A DNA stretch of 64,000 bases from an uncultured Burkholderiales bacterium (GTDB taxonomy: Bacteria; Pseudomonadota; Gammaproteobacteria; Burkholderiales; Burkholderiaceae_C), in assembly GCA_903832625.1 (NCBI GenBank), contig CAILCI010000033.1, positions 1-64,000 on the forward strand, given 5' to 3'. Under the pieces are notes generated by a model. That model did no database searches, was not told the origin of the DNA, and saw only the letters and a list, made by a program, of their open reading frames with translations. Below, one piece after another: positions 1-8,366 of this stretch; position 1 is the first letter of the stretch, and every line of letters begins with the position of its first letter. A program made the position numbers and the translations under genes.

Positions 1-67
1 TGGTGTTCAGGGGAAGAGTCTTCACCGAAGCGTCGCCACTTTCATGGCGCAGATTAATATTGGCCAT
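1..67 (-). CDS. Possible 5' end of an unidentified protein running off the left edge
   Basis: An open frame on the minus strand begins with an ATG at position 67 and stays open to the window edge (about 22 residues). The short peptide is hydrophilic and looks like ordinary coding sequence (MANINLRHESGD). The same frame is also open upstream to about position 280, so the true start is uncertain. There is no clear ribosome binding site. I do not recognise the family, and it may be a chance frame. Confidence 0.2.
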   Translation of the reverse strand, partial: MANINLRHESGDASVKTLPLNT

Positions 68-1002
68 CAGTGGGTGTGACTTGTCTTCAGAACCAGTGCG
101 ACCAGTGTCGGGGCCAGCGTTGACAGTCGACGCAACCCGATCAATCGACAAACCACACAAACACAACAAAAACTGTGCTTGGACACTACGACGGCCCCAA
201 AAAAAGAAACATAAGGCCGCGCACACTGGCGGCCAATGCTGTTCGAGAGCAATCATGCACGACGCTGATTGCCGACAAAGGTTCCGACACTGATGACACT
301 GATTCTGAAGTAAATGCACAAACGCTGCTCGGAAAAATCGGCAGAAGGTCAAATCTCAAGCGCGGAGTCAAAATAAACAATTGATTGACACAGTCTTTCG
401 AGCGCAGAATATTCAAGCTATGGTTGGTGATATTCACTTAAAACTTGATCACTTTGAAAAATCGAATTTCCGTTTCCTAGCGCTGGGACGTCGACAAAAA
501 TTTACCGATGAATTTGTCCCAGTCAGCAATGATGGCGATGCAGACAACAAACCCCATTTAGCAAACCAAACTTTGGCGCAAAATGTTTTATTCAATGTCC
601 CGCAATCAGTATTAACCAGAAAATTCCTCACAAGCTCTTTATTGGCGCTGGGAGAATTTCGTGTCTTGTGCAAACAAATCGCTGTTGCCTTGACGTTGAT
701 TGTGTTTTCCTCACCCATTTATACCCAGTCGGCCAATCACCGAGCAGCTGCCGGTGTCTTAGTCAAATCCCAACTTACGTCCGAAATATTGCAGGCTCCC
801 GATTCACTCGATAAATAATAATGTTCTAGTGGTTGGATGAATCGACTTTAAAAATTAATTCGCTCAGATCGTCTCACCCGCCTTGGCACACCCAGATGTA
901 CTTTACCCGCCTGAAACTGAGGGTTTGATTTCAGGTTTAGACACCAATGAAAAGTAAAATGCATATTGCCGAGACAATCAAATACCAATCAGGAGACGAT
1001 TC
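68..1002. other. Stretch without a confident gene
   Basis: About 0.9 kb separates the left edge from the first secure gene. Several frames of 60-145 codons exist on both strands, but none has a good Shine-Dalgarno sequence, a recognisable domain or a signal peptide, and they overlap one another. The composition is AT-rich. It could be a decayed gene, an untranslated region or an accessory-region boundary. No tRNA, terminator or repeat was seen. Confidence 0.5.
381..818 (+). CDS. Doubtful hypothetical protein
   Basis: The longest frame in the left-hand stretch encodes 145 residues (no ATG; alternative start codon) and matches no family I know. Its one hydrophobic patch lies near the C-terminal third (residues about 100-115, VALTLIVFSSPI). 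There is no Shine-Dalgarno sequence. A competing frame of 89 codons lies on the opposite strand at 449-718. It is listed only because it is the best candidate in an otherwise empty region; a decayed gene or chance frame is at least as likely. Confidence 0.15.
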   Translation: MIDTVFRAQNIQAMVGDIHLKLDHFEKSNFRFLALGRRQKFTDEFVPVSNDGDADNKPHLANQTLAQNVLFNVPQSVLTRKFLTSSLLALGEFRVLCKQIAVALTLIVFSSPIYTQSANHRAAAGVLVKSQLTSEILQAPDSLDK

Positions 1003-1818
1003 ATGAGTCACTCAATTGATGCAAGTCCTACATGGCGGCAAAAAATTGAATATTTTATAGCCCATGACAAGGTTCAAAATGTTTTAATTTTTCTAATATT
1101 ATTGAATGCAATTATTCTCGGGTTTGAAACCTCGCCAGATATTGTCCAACAATACGGACACACCCTTTCTTTGGTAGATCACGGCATTTTGGGCATTTTC
1201 ATCTTGGAGATCGGCTTGTTGATTGCCGTGCGCGGCCTGAGTTACTTCAAAGATCCTTGGTGCGTGTTCGACTTTTTGGTTGTTGGTGTTTCCTTGGTTC
1301 CCGCCAATTTGGGTTCATCGGTATTTCGCTCGTTACGAATTTTGCGGATGCTTCGCTTCATCAACAAAGTTCAAAGCATCAAAAAAGTGGCTGCAGGGCT
1401 GATCACTGCTATTCCAGGCTTAGGCGCAGTCGTGGGTTTGATGCTTATTCTTTACTACGTCACGGCGGTTTTTGCTACCAATGAATTTGGGCAAAGCTAT
1501 CCGGATCTGTTTGGCAATATCGGTCTTTCATTTTTTACGCTGTTTCAAATCATGACCCTCGATGGATGGTCGGACAGCGTCGCAAGACCCGTCATGCAAC
1601 AGTTTCCCTACGCTTGGATTTTCTTTATTATTTTTATCTTGCTGGCTACCTTCATTGTGGTGAATTTGTTTTTAGCGGTCATCGAGGAATCATTGATTTC
1701 CGAGTCTGAAGACAACAAACTTATCAAGGCGTTGAGCGAGCATGTCCACACGCTGGAAAACAAACTCAATCAACAAAACCTCATGCTGTCTGAATTAAAG
1801 GACTTGTTGAAGAAATAA
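1003..1818 (+). CDS. Voltage-gated cation channel, single domain (NaChBac/CavMr-like)
   Basis: This 271-residue protein has the architecture of a bacterial homotetrameric voltage-gated channel. S1-S3 lie in about residues 20-100. S4 carries arginines every third position at R109, R112, R115 and R118. The S5-pore-S6 module spans about 140-230, and a C-terminal coiled coil covers about 238-271 (HTLENKLNQQ region). The pore-loop selectivity filter reads TLDGWSD (residues 185-191). Typical sodium-selective relatives have TLESWS, whereas the engineered calcium channel CavAb has TLDDWSD and native CavMr has Asp plus Gly at the equivalent positions. This filter therefore suggests calcium permeation, which is inference. 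An AGGAG ribosome site lies 8 nt before the ATG. It appears to be a stand-alone inner-membrane gene. Confidence 0.9.
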   Translation: MSHSIDASPTWRQKIEYFIAHDKVQNVLIFLILLNAIILGFETSPDIVQQYGHTLSLVDHGILGIFILEIGLLIAVRGLSYFKDPWCVFDFLVVGVSLVPANLGSSVFRSLRILRMLRFINKVQSIKKVAAGLITAIPGLGAVVGLMLILYYVTAVFATNEFGQSYPDLFGNIGLSFFTLFQIMTLDGWSDSVARPVMQQFPYAWIFFIIFILLATFIVVNLFLAVIEESLISESEDNKLIKALSEHVHTLENKLNQQNLMLSELKDLLKK

Positions 1819-1911
1819 ATTCACCGCATTTGTGCTCTAGGGTATCTCCCTAAGCGTAGTGATCGCCAGACGACAAGAATAGGCTTGCAAATTAAAGGAG
1901 TCATTGTCGTG

Positions 1912-3234
1912 ATGGTTTTCAAATCAATGTATGTTTTTATCGCCTTATGCTTGGGTATGTCTGGCATCGCTTCTGCGCAACAAGCTGCCTCTAATCTGCC
2001 AGATGCCAAGGCCTCTGATCCCAAGGCTTTGGGCATCATGCAAGGCTTTCCCCCAGCACCTAATTTACAAGTTAAATTTGCCGATGGCAGTATGTGGGCA
2101 TTTCCAAAAATGCGTTGGAGCTTTTCGCATGTGCGCGAACTTGGGCCAACCAGCAATGTGTGGCGGGGTTCTGGCAAGGCGACGGTCTTGCCCAAAAACA
2201 TCAATAAAACCCTCGACCAGGTGACATTCACCAGCTTAGATGGTCAAAATTTAACTTGGGAACAATCACTAGCGCTCAATTACACAGACGGCATTCTTGT
2301 CATGCACAAAGGCAAAATTGTGTATGAAAAATACTTTGGCGCATTGAATGAGCGAACACCGCACATTGCCATGTCGATGACCAAGTCTTTCGTTGGCACA
2401 CTGGCAGCCATGTTGGCAGAAGAAGGCAAGCTCGACACCCAAGCCTTGGTGACCCAATATGTGCCTGAACTCAAAGACACGGTGTATGCAGACGCAACCG
2501 TCAGACAAGTCATGGACATGACTATTTCCGTGCAATATTCTGAAAAATACAGCGACCCAAAAGCCGAGATCTGGGACTACATCAGAGCCGGCGGGAGCAT
2601 GCCAACACCACCTAATTATTCTGGCCCCCGTAGTTTGTATGAGTTTTTACAAAACTTAAAAACCAAAGACGGCGAACACGGCAATGCGTTTGCTTATAAA
2701 ACGCCCAATGCCGAAGTATTGGGCTGGATTGTGCAACGTGCTAGCGGTAAAGCGACTGCCGAGTTATTGTCCGAAAGAATTTGGCAAAAGCTAGGCACCG
2801 AAGAGGATGCTTATTTCAGCACCGACTCGATGGGCACCTCTGTGGCGGGTGGCGGATTAAACACCACGCTTCGCGATTTGGCACGCGTTGGGGAAATGTT
2901 TCGCTTGAACGGCAATTTCAACGGTCAACAAATTGTGCCTGCCAGTGTGGTGGCGGATATTCGCCGCGGGGCAATTAAAGAAAACTTTGCCAAAGCGGGC
3001 TACACCACCTTGCCTGGCTGGACATATCGCAACATGTGGTGGGTTGCACCCGCCGAACAAGGCGTCATGACCATGCGCGGTATACACGGACAAACGCTTT
3101 GGATTGATAGCAAATCGGACATGGTCATTGCCCGCTATGCCTCTAACCCCGTGGCAGCCAACCCAGCCAATGACCCGATTTCATTGCCCGCCTATGCGGC
3201 TATAGGCGCACATTTACGAGCCACTTCGAAATAG
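1912..3234 (+). CDS. Secreted serine hydrolase, beta-lactamase fold (class C / NylB-like)
   Basis: The protein is a serine hydrolase of the penicillin-binding-protein / class C beta-lactamase family, a group covering esterases and amide hydrolases such as 6-aminohexanoate-dimer hydrolase. The catalytic SxxK is SMTK at about residue 155, a Tyr-containing second motif lies around YKTPN, and HGQTLWID sits where the third motif is expected. The N-terminus is a signal peptide ending near SAQQ, so it acts in the periplasm or outside. An AAAGGAG site at 1894-1900 places the start at ATG 1912 or GTG 1909; a TTG at 1885 lies upstream of that site and is unlikely. The gene converges with the next one 3 nt away. 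The substrate cannot be told. Confidence 0.85.
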   Translation: MVFKSMYVFIALCLGMSGIASAQQAASNLPDAKASDPKALGIMQGFPPAPNLQVKFADGSMWAFPKMRWSFSHVRELGPTSNVWRGSGKATVLPKNINKTLDQVTFTSLDGQNLTWEQSLALNYTDGILVMHKGKIVYEKYFGALNERTPHIAMSMTKSFVGTLAAMLAEEGKLDTQALVTQYVPELKDTVYADATVRQVMDMTISVQYSEKYSDPKAEIWDYIRAGGSMPTPPNYSGPRSLYEFLQNLKTKDGEHGNAFAYKTPNAEVLGWIVQRASGKATAELLSERIWQKLGTEEDAYFSTDSMGTSVAGGGLNTTLRDLARVGEMFRLNGNFNGQQIVPASVVADIRRGAIKENFAKAGYTTLPGWTYRNMWWVAPAEQGVMTMRGIHGQTLWIDSKSDMVIARYASNPVAANPANDPISLPAYAAIGAHLRATSK

Positions 3235-3237
3235 GTT

Positions 3238-4296
3238 TTAGTATTTGCGCAACAACTCCGCAAGCCGAGCTTTCCACCACTTGGCCTGCGCAGTTGTGCC
3301 GTGGCCTTGGGTTTGATCGCTAGCGGGAATTAGAAAATAGTCAATGTTTTTGTTGCGTTTGATTGCCTGCTCAACCGCGCCCAATTCGGGTGGATTTCTC
3401 TCATCATCCGCCGAATTAATGACCAGCACATGCGCTTTTATTTTTTCTAAGTCTTGTGTTGGATTGAAATCGCGTGAAGCTTCCCACTGGTAGAGATGGT
3501 CGTTCGCATCGGCCGTCGATTTTGCATTCAATTTGTCATTCAAAAATTGGTCGGCTTTTTCTCGAGTCGGCGTATTTTTCTGAATATTCTGTGAGCCTCC
3601 GTTGGTCGCCAAGGAGTAAAAAACAGAAGCAAATTGCAAGCTCTTGGGCTGTTGTTTGTATTCACCATTGAGCCAAGTTGGATCATTGCGGATCGAGTCT
3701 GTGATCAAGCGGCGCAGCATCCAATTCCGCCCTGATATTTCAATGGGCGATGAGGCCATAGGAATAGCAATGTCCATGAATTCGGGATATTGGATGGCCC
3801 ACATCCAAGTGTGCATGCCCCCCATTGAGTTGCCAATGATCAAACGCAAATGTTGAATGCCCAATCCTTGCTTAACCAGCATGTATTGCGCCTTAACCAT
3901 ATCTGCATAGTTGTAGTTTGGAAATTTTGCGTGCAGCCCATCTGACGGTTTGCTAGAGCCGCCCATGCCAATTGAATCGGGCAAGATAATGAAATATTTT
4001 TTGGCGTCCAGCACTTGGCCTGGCGCGAATAATTCACCTGCAAAATTTGGATTCAACATCCCTTCACCCGTGCCTGTGGTGCCGTGCAGTATCAACACTG
4101 CAGGGTTGGCTGGGTCGCCCAAGGTGGTGTAGCCTATTTTGAGTTGCGGCAATCGTCTTGCATCATGAAACTCAAAGTCATTGATCGTGTAGATGCCACT
4201 CTTTTGAGATTCAAAGCTTTGCGTCAAGCCAGAGGTGGGATTGAGGCTCAACACCACCACCAAGCAACGAAATAAATAAGCAAACGCAAGCCTCAT
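3238..4296 (-). CDS. Secreted alpha/beta-fold hydrolase (MetX-like fold)
   Basis: The 352-residue protein is an alpha/beta hydrolase resembling the homoserine O-acetyltransferase group in sequence. The nucleophile elbow is GNSMGG with Ser157, the acid is probably Asp297 or Asp298 (SADDERNP), and the catalytic His is His332 (GHGTT). The oxyanion region is ILHGTTGTG near residue 70. An N-terminal signal peptide (residues 1-26) argues against a role in methionine synthesis, since true MetX is cytoplasmic. An AGGAG site precedes the ATG by 7 nt. It lies 40 nt downstream of a small secreted Cys-rich protein on the same strand and may belong to the cytochrome operon. The substrate is unknown. Confidence 0.85.
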   Translation of the reverse strand: MRLAFAYLFRCLVVVLSLNPTSGLTQSFESQKSGIYTINDFEFHDARRLPQLKIGYTTLGDPANPAVLILHGTTGTGEGMLNPNFAGELFAPGQVLDAKKYFIILPDSIGMGGSSKPSDGLHAKFPNYNYADMVKAQYMLVKQGLGIQHLRLIIGNSMGGMHTWMWAIQYPEFMDIAIPMASSPIEISGRNWMLRRLITDSIRNDPTWLNGEYKQQPKSLQFASVFYSLATNGGSQNIQKNTPTREKADQFLNDKLNAKSTADANDHLYQWEASRDFNPTQDLEKIKAHVLVINSADDERNPPELGAVEQAIKRNKNIDYFLIPASDQTQGHGTTAQAKWWKARLAELLRKY

Positions 4297-4336
4297 GTTT
4301 GTCTCCTGATTGTTTGCGCACTTGCGCGCAATTTGC

Positions 4337-4609
4337 TTAGGTTTTTAAGCAAGCCCCTTTGAAATTAGGTTTGCCGCCATTTGAGCAAGAACCCTTGTTC
4401 ACACAAATTTTAGGGCCGGTGATGCTGGGCTGATCTAAGTGGCTACCCGTTGGACATTTCAAATCTTTTTGTTTGTCGAACTCAGTTTGGCAATATCCTT
4501 CCGAGCTCCAGCGCAAACCTTGTGGGCAATTGACCTGTGGTTGTGCAAGCGCCCAATGCGGTATGACGCACAGCGCTAACAGGGCAATTTTTTTCAATAA
4601 ACTTTTCAT
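4337..4609 (-). CDS. Small secreted Cys-rich protein of unknown function
   Basis: The protein is about 90 residues with a clear signal peptide (MKSLLKKIALLALC, cleavage after ALA). The mature part contains six cysteines with recurring CP.G and C.N.G motifs, which suggests disulfide-stabilised knots. The start was placed at the ATG at 4609 because the signal peptide begins there; an upstream in-frame alternative would add 15 polar residues. I do not recognise the family. It lies 56 nt downstream of the cytochrome c4-like gene in the same direction and may be co-transcribed with it. Confidence 0.6.
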   Translation of the reverse strand: MKSLLKKIALLALCVIPHWALAQPQVNCPQGLRWSSEGYCQTEFDKQKDLKCPTGSHLDQPSITGPKICVNKGSCSNGGKPNFKGACLKT

Positions 4610-4665
4610 CGACCGCGACCTTGTTTGACAATTTTTTTGAGCGCTAATTGTCAATCAAGCGTCAC

Positions 4666-5295
4666 TTATTTCATAGTAGATAAATAGTTTGCAACCTGCT
4701 CCATTTCTTTTTCACTCAAGTTTTGCGTCACCATAGCCATTGGCGTATCGGGTCTGGCGTGCGTGTTTTTAAACACATGCAGTTGCTTGAGCAAATACTC
4801 TTTGTGCTGCCCCGCGAGCCTAGGAAATATTTGTTGACCTTGCGCTAATTCACCGTGACAAGCAGCACACGCCATGACTGACCGCTCTTGAATTCCTAAG
4901 TTATATATTTGCTTTCCCAAACTCGTGTCGCCCGAATAAAGCGAGGTGTTACTGGGTGTTTGTTGATAGAAATATTCAGCAATTTCTTGTTTTTGTTTTT
5001 CGTTCAAACCGCTGCTCATGCCAGCCATCACTTCAAGCGCCAAACGATCTGTTCTTGCGTGGCTTGCAAAATTGTTCAATTGACTCACCACATACGCTGT
5101 TTGCTGCCCAGCCAGTTTGGGATATTGTGCTGAATGTGAATTTCCATCTTCGCCATGACAGCTTGAGCAAACTTGTTGCGCAATGGTTTTGCCCTCGATG
5201 TTTGGGTTATTCAATGCACGCGATCTATCCGCTACCGTGCAAGCGGACAATGCAGACGCTGCTATCGATATTGCGATGATGAGGTATTTGTTCAT
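4666..5295 (-). CDS. Di-haem cytochrome c4-like lipoprotein
   Basis: The 209-residue protein has two c-type haem sites, CSSCH (residues 43-47) and CAACH (143-147), each followed by a P.LAGQ motif typical of the cytochrome c4 family. The N-terminus is a lipoprotein signal with lipobox LSAC (Cys19), so the protein is probably tethered to a membrane facing the periplasm. Cytochromes c4 shuttle electrons in the periplasm. The gene lies 13 nt downstream of a fused haem/beta-barrel outer-membrane protein, so the two are almost certainly one transcript and plausibly one electron-transfer route. Confidence 0.92.
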   Translation of the reverse strand: MNKYLIIAISIAASALSACTVADRSRALNNPNIEGKTIAQQVCSSCHGEDGNSHSAQYPKLAGQQTAYVVSQLNNFASHARTDRLALEVMAGMSSGLNEKQKQEIAEYFYQQTPSNTSLYSGDTSLGKQIYNLGIQERSVMACAACHGELAQGQQIFPRLAGQHKEYLLKQLHVFKNTHARPDTPMAMVTQNLSEKEMEQVANYLSTMK

Positions 5296-5308
5296 TTCAA
5301 TCTTTCAG

Positions 5309-6601
5309 TTAATAAGCTGCCCAAACATACAAGCGCACACTGTTTGCGTCTGAGGGGTTGACGATGCCCGCAAGCTTATTGAAGGTGGTGAATTGCAAAC
5401 CAACTCTCACATTTTGAAGCGGCATGTAAAACACCTCTGCCGTATTACCTTGGGTTGCCATGCTGAAGTCACCGCTTTGGTTGAAATAGGCCAAACTGCT
5501 TCCGTATTTGGCCATGTAAATATAGGAGGCTTTGCCTCTGAAAATATTGGTGTTTGAATTTCCCGATCCTGAAGCGTCCATGCCTGAGGCTAAAACAACT
5601 TGGTTTTGATAAACCGCTTGAACTGTGATGGTGTGAGGGTCTAGTAAATATTGGTATTGGCTGTCAATACCTCTGACCTTTACCGACTGATAGCTCAATG
5701 GATTAGACAATGACACACCATTGTTCAAGTCATACGGATGAGATGCCATGCCAGACAAGCCCACCATCATATTGCTGGCATTCCAGTCTTTGTTATAGGC
5801 CACGCGCCAATAGGGATTGGTAGAGCTCAGGGTTGCGTTTTGAATAGGGTCTGTATTGCCCGCATTCATAAAACTCAATACGCCTTTGGCGGTCTGATAA
5901 AGACCGACTTCTGCATAATATGTTTTATTCAAAAATGCATAACTTGTCAGCCCGCCATAGTGTCCGCCCGACAAGCCTGAACCCGCATAAGGTGTGGTTG
6001 CATCAATATGCGCATTCGCCCCTTTTCCTGCCGTAGCGGGAACATAATTCATCCACGCCCAAGACGTATTCCATGGATCGCTCACCGAAGGATTGTTGTT
6101 GAGCGAAAACCCATAAATCAAATCGCGTGTGGGCGACACGATTTGATCTGCCCAACGAAAATCCATCGTGTCTGCGGCTGTATGTCCCACCACATTATTT
6201 CCCGCCGCATCTGGTGCGGCGTAATTGTCATAGGTGACTTGCACAAAGGCGCCCACGTTGTCGGTGACTTTGCCTGCAAAAAATACGCTTCCTGTTTCAA
6301 AGTTTGGTTTGTTGTTGTTGATCGGCGTATTCAAAGCAGATTGGTCATTGATTGAATTGGGTTGGCGCATATGTGTGGCACCCAACACGCCCATCACTGA
6401 AATTGGGATAGTTTTTTTCTCGCCAATCGTATAACCCGTCAATTTAAAAATTCGCCCATACGACGTGAGTTCCGGATATTGCCCCCCCGCATGACAAGCC
6501 AAACAACTTTGTCCCGTTTGATTTGCAAATGCAGGTAATGCGCGCGCCCCAGAGCACAGCAGACTGAGCAAAACCCAGATAAAGATGTTTTTAGAAACCA
6601 T
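5309..6601 (-). CDS. Outer-membrane cytochrome-porin fusion (Cyc2-like architecture)
   Basis: The 430-residue protein has a signal peptide (cleavage near ARA-LPA), then one haem c site CLACH (Cys33, Cys36, His37) about a dozen residues into the mature chain, then a YGR.FKLTGYT motif. The rest, about 350 residues, alternates aromatic and polar residues like a beta-barrel and ends in an aromatic residue (VWAAY), as outer-membrane barrels do. A monohaem N-terminus plugged into a porin is the arrangement of Cyc2, the outer-membrane Fe(II) oxidase; assignment to Cyc2 proper is not shown. The start at ATG 6601 follows an AAGGG site; an upstream in-frame start would add 16 residues. The FNR/Anr box at 6661-6674 lies upstream. 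The c4-like gene follows 13 nt downstream. Confidence 0.75.
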   Translation of the reverse strand: MVSKNIFIWVLLSLLCSGARALPAFANQTGQSCLACHAGGQYPELTSYGRIFKLTGYTIGEKKTIPISVMGVLGATHMRQPNSINDQSALNTPINNNKPNFETGSVFFAGKVTDNVGAFVQVTYDNYAAPDAAGNNVVGHTAADTMDFRWADQIVSPTRDLIYGFSLNNNPSVSDPWNTSWAWMNYVPATAGKGANAHIDATTPYAGSGLSGGHYGGLTSYAFLNKTYYAEVGLYQTAKGVLSFMNAGNTDPIQNATLSSTNPYWRVAYNKDWNASNMMVGLSGMASHPYDLNNGVSLSNPLSYQSVKVRGIDSQYQYLLDPHTITVQAVYQNQVVLASGMDASGSGNSNTNIFRGKASYIYMAKYGSSLAYFNQSGDFSMATQGNTAEVFYMPLQNVRVGLQFTTFNKLAGIVNPSDANSVRLYVWAAY

Positions 6602-6660
6602 GACATTGCCCTTTTGTGGCTTTAATGGATTCATTTCACAGCGCAACACACACTTGGCCC

Positions 6661-6674
6661 TTGATCTATATCAA
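6661..6674. promoter_or_regulatory. FNR/Anr box
   Basis: TTGATCTATATCAA matches the FNR/Anr consensus TTGAT-N4-ATCAA perfectly. Its centre (6667.5) is about 66 nt upstream of the cytochrome-porin ATG. If it acts at -41.5, transcription of the minus-strand operon would start near 6626, with TGAAAT at 6638-6633 as a plausible -10. The ATP-grasp gene diverges at 6756, so regulation of that side is also possible. Oxygen-dependent control is inferred from the motif. Confidence 0.75.
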
Positions 6675-6755
6675 CTCAATTCATTTGAGCTATGGCAAAT
6701 ATTGACCGCTGTAGCGCCCATAAACCTTGGGTACATTTTTTGCTCGTAAAGAGGC

Positions 6756-8006
6756 ATGGCACATTTACTCATCATCGAATTACCCGGCGGCAACGACACC
6801 GATATTGTTCAAGCAGCACTGGCGCTGGGTCATGAATTTACTTTTTTGACCCAAGATATATCGCTCTACACACGACAACCGGTCGTGGCCACTTGGGTAA
6901 ATCAAGCAGTGCGCGTGATTGAATCGCGAGACTTTGACTACCCCTCTGTACTGGCTCAGGTGTTGCAAGCGCACGAGGTGCAGCCCTTAGATGCCGTGAT
7001 TTGCTTGCTCGATATTCGTCTGATCGAAGCTGCACGGTTGGCAAAGGCGCTCGAGCTCAACTACTTGAATCCAGACTCCGCTACGTTGTTGCGCGATAAA
7101 TTCAATGTCCGCACGCGGCTAGCACAAGCTGGCATTGAACAACCCGAATTTGCGTTAGCCACCAACAATGCGCAAATTCAGCAAGCGATTGATGCCTTAG
7201 GCCTGCCCATTTTGCTCAAGCCCAGCGACGGCTATGGCTCACAAAATATTTTGACGCTCCTCACACAAGCTGATTTACAACGCGCACAACCCCTCTTGAC
7301 GCAGCTATTGCCCATGGCATCAGACTACGGCTTAGGCGTGATGAGCAATGATCGGCTGCTGATTGAGCGCTATATGAGCGGCGTTTTCATTGGGTGCGAC
7401 ACCTTGACGGTCAATGGCACGCATCACCTTTTGGGCATCCATGAAAAGCTCATGTTCAGTCCGCCGTCTTTTGCTATCAAAGGTGGCTGCTTTTTACCCA
7501 ACCAAGGTGAGTGGCCCGGTTTGGAAGATTATTTAAAGCGCCTCTTGAACGCTGTCGGCTTTGACTGCGGCGCGGCTCACATTGAAATCATGCTCACGCC
7601 CCAAGGGCCGCGCTTGGTAGAGATCAACCCACGTTTGGTGGGTGCCAAAATTGCGCGGCTGGTTGCTTATTCGCTCAATTGCTCGGTGCATGAGTTGCTC
7701 ATCCAATTGCATTTAGGCCTTGAACCTTTGCCCCTGCCCGATACCCAACGCGCACAGCCTGCCGTCTCACGTTGGTTTATTGCTGAAAATACCGGTCAAT
7801 TTGCGGGCTTTACGCCCCCGCAATGGCAAAACGAGGGCATCAAATGCACTGAAATTCTCAAAAAAATCGGTGACACCGTGAGCTACCCATTTGAGAATGC
7901 CCAGCGCTTGGGCTACGTGATGGCCTGTTGCCCGACCCGCCAAGAGGCCGAGCATTTAGCGGAAAAATATATCGAGGATTCGCGCATCGCAATCCACAGC
8001 CATTAA
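6756..8006 (+). CDS. ATP-grasp family ligase
   Basis: The 416-residue protein has an N-terminal Rossmann-like preATP-grasp domain (residues about 1-100) and an ATP-grasp fold (about 110-320). The nucleotide-binding lysine is in ILLKPSDGYGS, and metal ligands lie in IEIMLTPQG and VEINPRLVG. It resembles the carboxylate-amine ligases that join a carboxylate to an amine, thiol or carbonate nucleophile with ATP; the substrates are not apparent. It stands 77 nt before a tiny Ala-rich gene in the same direction, a neighbourhood reminiscent of peptide-modifying ATP-grasp ligases. It lacks an obvious match to graspetide enzymes and is longer than them. Confidence 0.85.
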   Translation: MAHLLIIELPGGNDTDIVQAALALGHEFTFLTQDISLYTRQPVVATWVNQAVRVIESRDFDYPSVLAQVLQAHEVQPLDAVICLLDIRLIEAARLAKALELNYLNPDSATLLRDKFNVRTRLAQAGIEQPEFALATNNAQIQQAIDALGLPILLKPSDGYGSQNILTLLTQADLQRAQPLLTQLLPMASDYGLGVMSNDRLLIERYMSGVFIGCDTLTVNGTHHLLGIHEKLMFSPPSFAIKGGCFLPNQGEWPGLEDYLKRLLNAVGFDCGAAHIEIMLTPQGPRLVEINPRLVGAKIARLVAYSLNCSVHELLIQLHLGLEPLPLPDTQRAQPAVSRWFIAENTGQFAGFTPPQWQNEGIKCTEILKKIGDTVSYPFENAQRLGYVMACCPTRQEAEHLAEKYIEDSRIAIHSH

Positions 8007-8083
8007 TTTTTTTTGGATTGCCCTCAAGTTTATAAATTTGCTTCCGATCATGACTACATCTCAATCTCTCTTTAGGAGTTCCT

Positions 8084-8275
8084 ATGGGAATGTCAGTCGG
8101 ATCAAGCGGCGCAAGTAGCGCAATGGCTCAAATTCAAGCCGCCCAAGCAGCGCCTCAAGCTGCGGCAGCACCCGCAGCGGCGCTCAATGCAGCCAGCGCT
8201 GCACAAGACAGCTCCATCAAAGCATTGCTCAGCGCCCTCACGGGCCAAGGTGGCAATGTCGACGTGATGGCATAA
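8084..8275 (+). CDS. 63-residue Ala/Ser/Gln-rich peptide, possible precursor or structural peptide
   Basis: The start is well supported: an AGGAG site lies 7 nt before the ATG. The peptide has a Gly/Ser-rich head (MGMSVGSSGASS), a central stretch almost entirely Ala, Gln and Pro, and a more varied tail containing SSIKALLSAL and ending GGNVDVMA. There is no signal peptide, Cys or aromatic residue. A hairpin follows the stop codon, so the peptide may be made in excess of the downstream proteins. The layout (short leader-like peptide, ATP-grasp enzyme before it, modification-type proteins after it) resembles a ribosomally made, modified peptide locus, but the Ala-rich core also suits a structural or low-complexity role. 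No family was recognised. Confidence 0.65.
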   Translation: MGMSVGSSGASSAMAQIQAAQAAPQAAAAPAAALNAASAAQDSSIKALLSALTGQGGNVDVMA

Positions 8276-8290
8276 GGCAGCCACCACCCT

Positions 8291-8320
8291 GCGGCAAGTT
8301 ATTGCCGCTTGTTTGCTTTC
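8291..8320 (+). terminator. Hairpin with T-rich tail, possible attenuator
   Basis: GCGGCAA (8291-8297) and TTGCCGC (8302-8308) form a perfect 7-bp stem with loop GTTA, followed by TTGTTTGCTTTC. It lies 15 nt after the small peptide gene and before the WD40 gene. A partial terminator there would raise peptide output relative to the rest of the operon. The tail is not a pure U-tract, so termination would be incomplete. Confidence 0.5.
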
Positions 8321-8366
8321 AAGGGCCGAAAAACGCCAGTGGTACGAGACTTGCATTCGGCTCCTT

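Noticed and set aside
3238-4296. Annotation as homoserine O-acetyltransferase (metX)
   Set aside because: The fold matches, but the protein has a signal peptide and no methionine-pathway neighbours, so a secreted hydrolase is a safer call.
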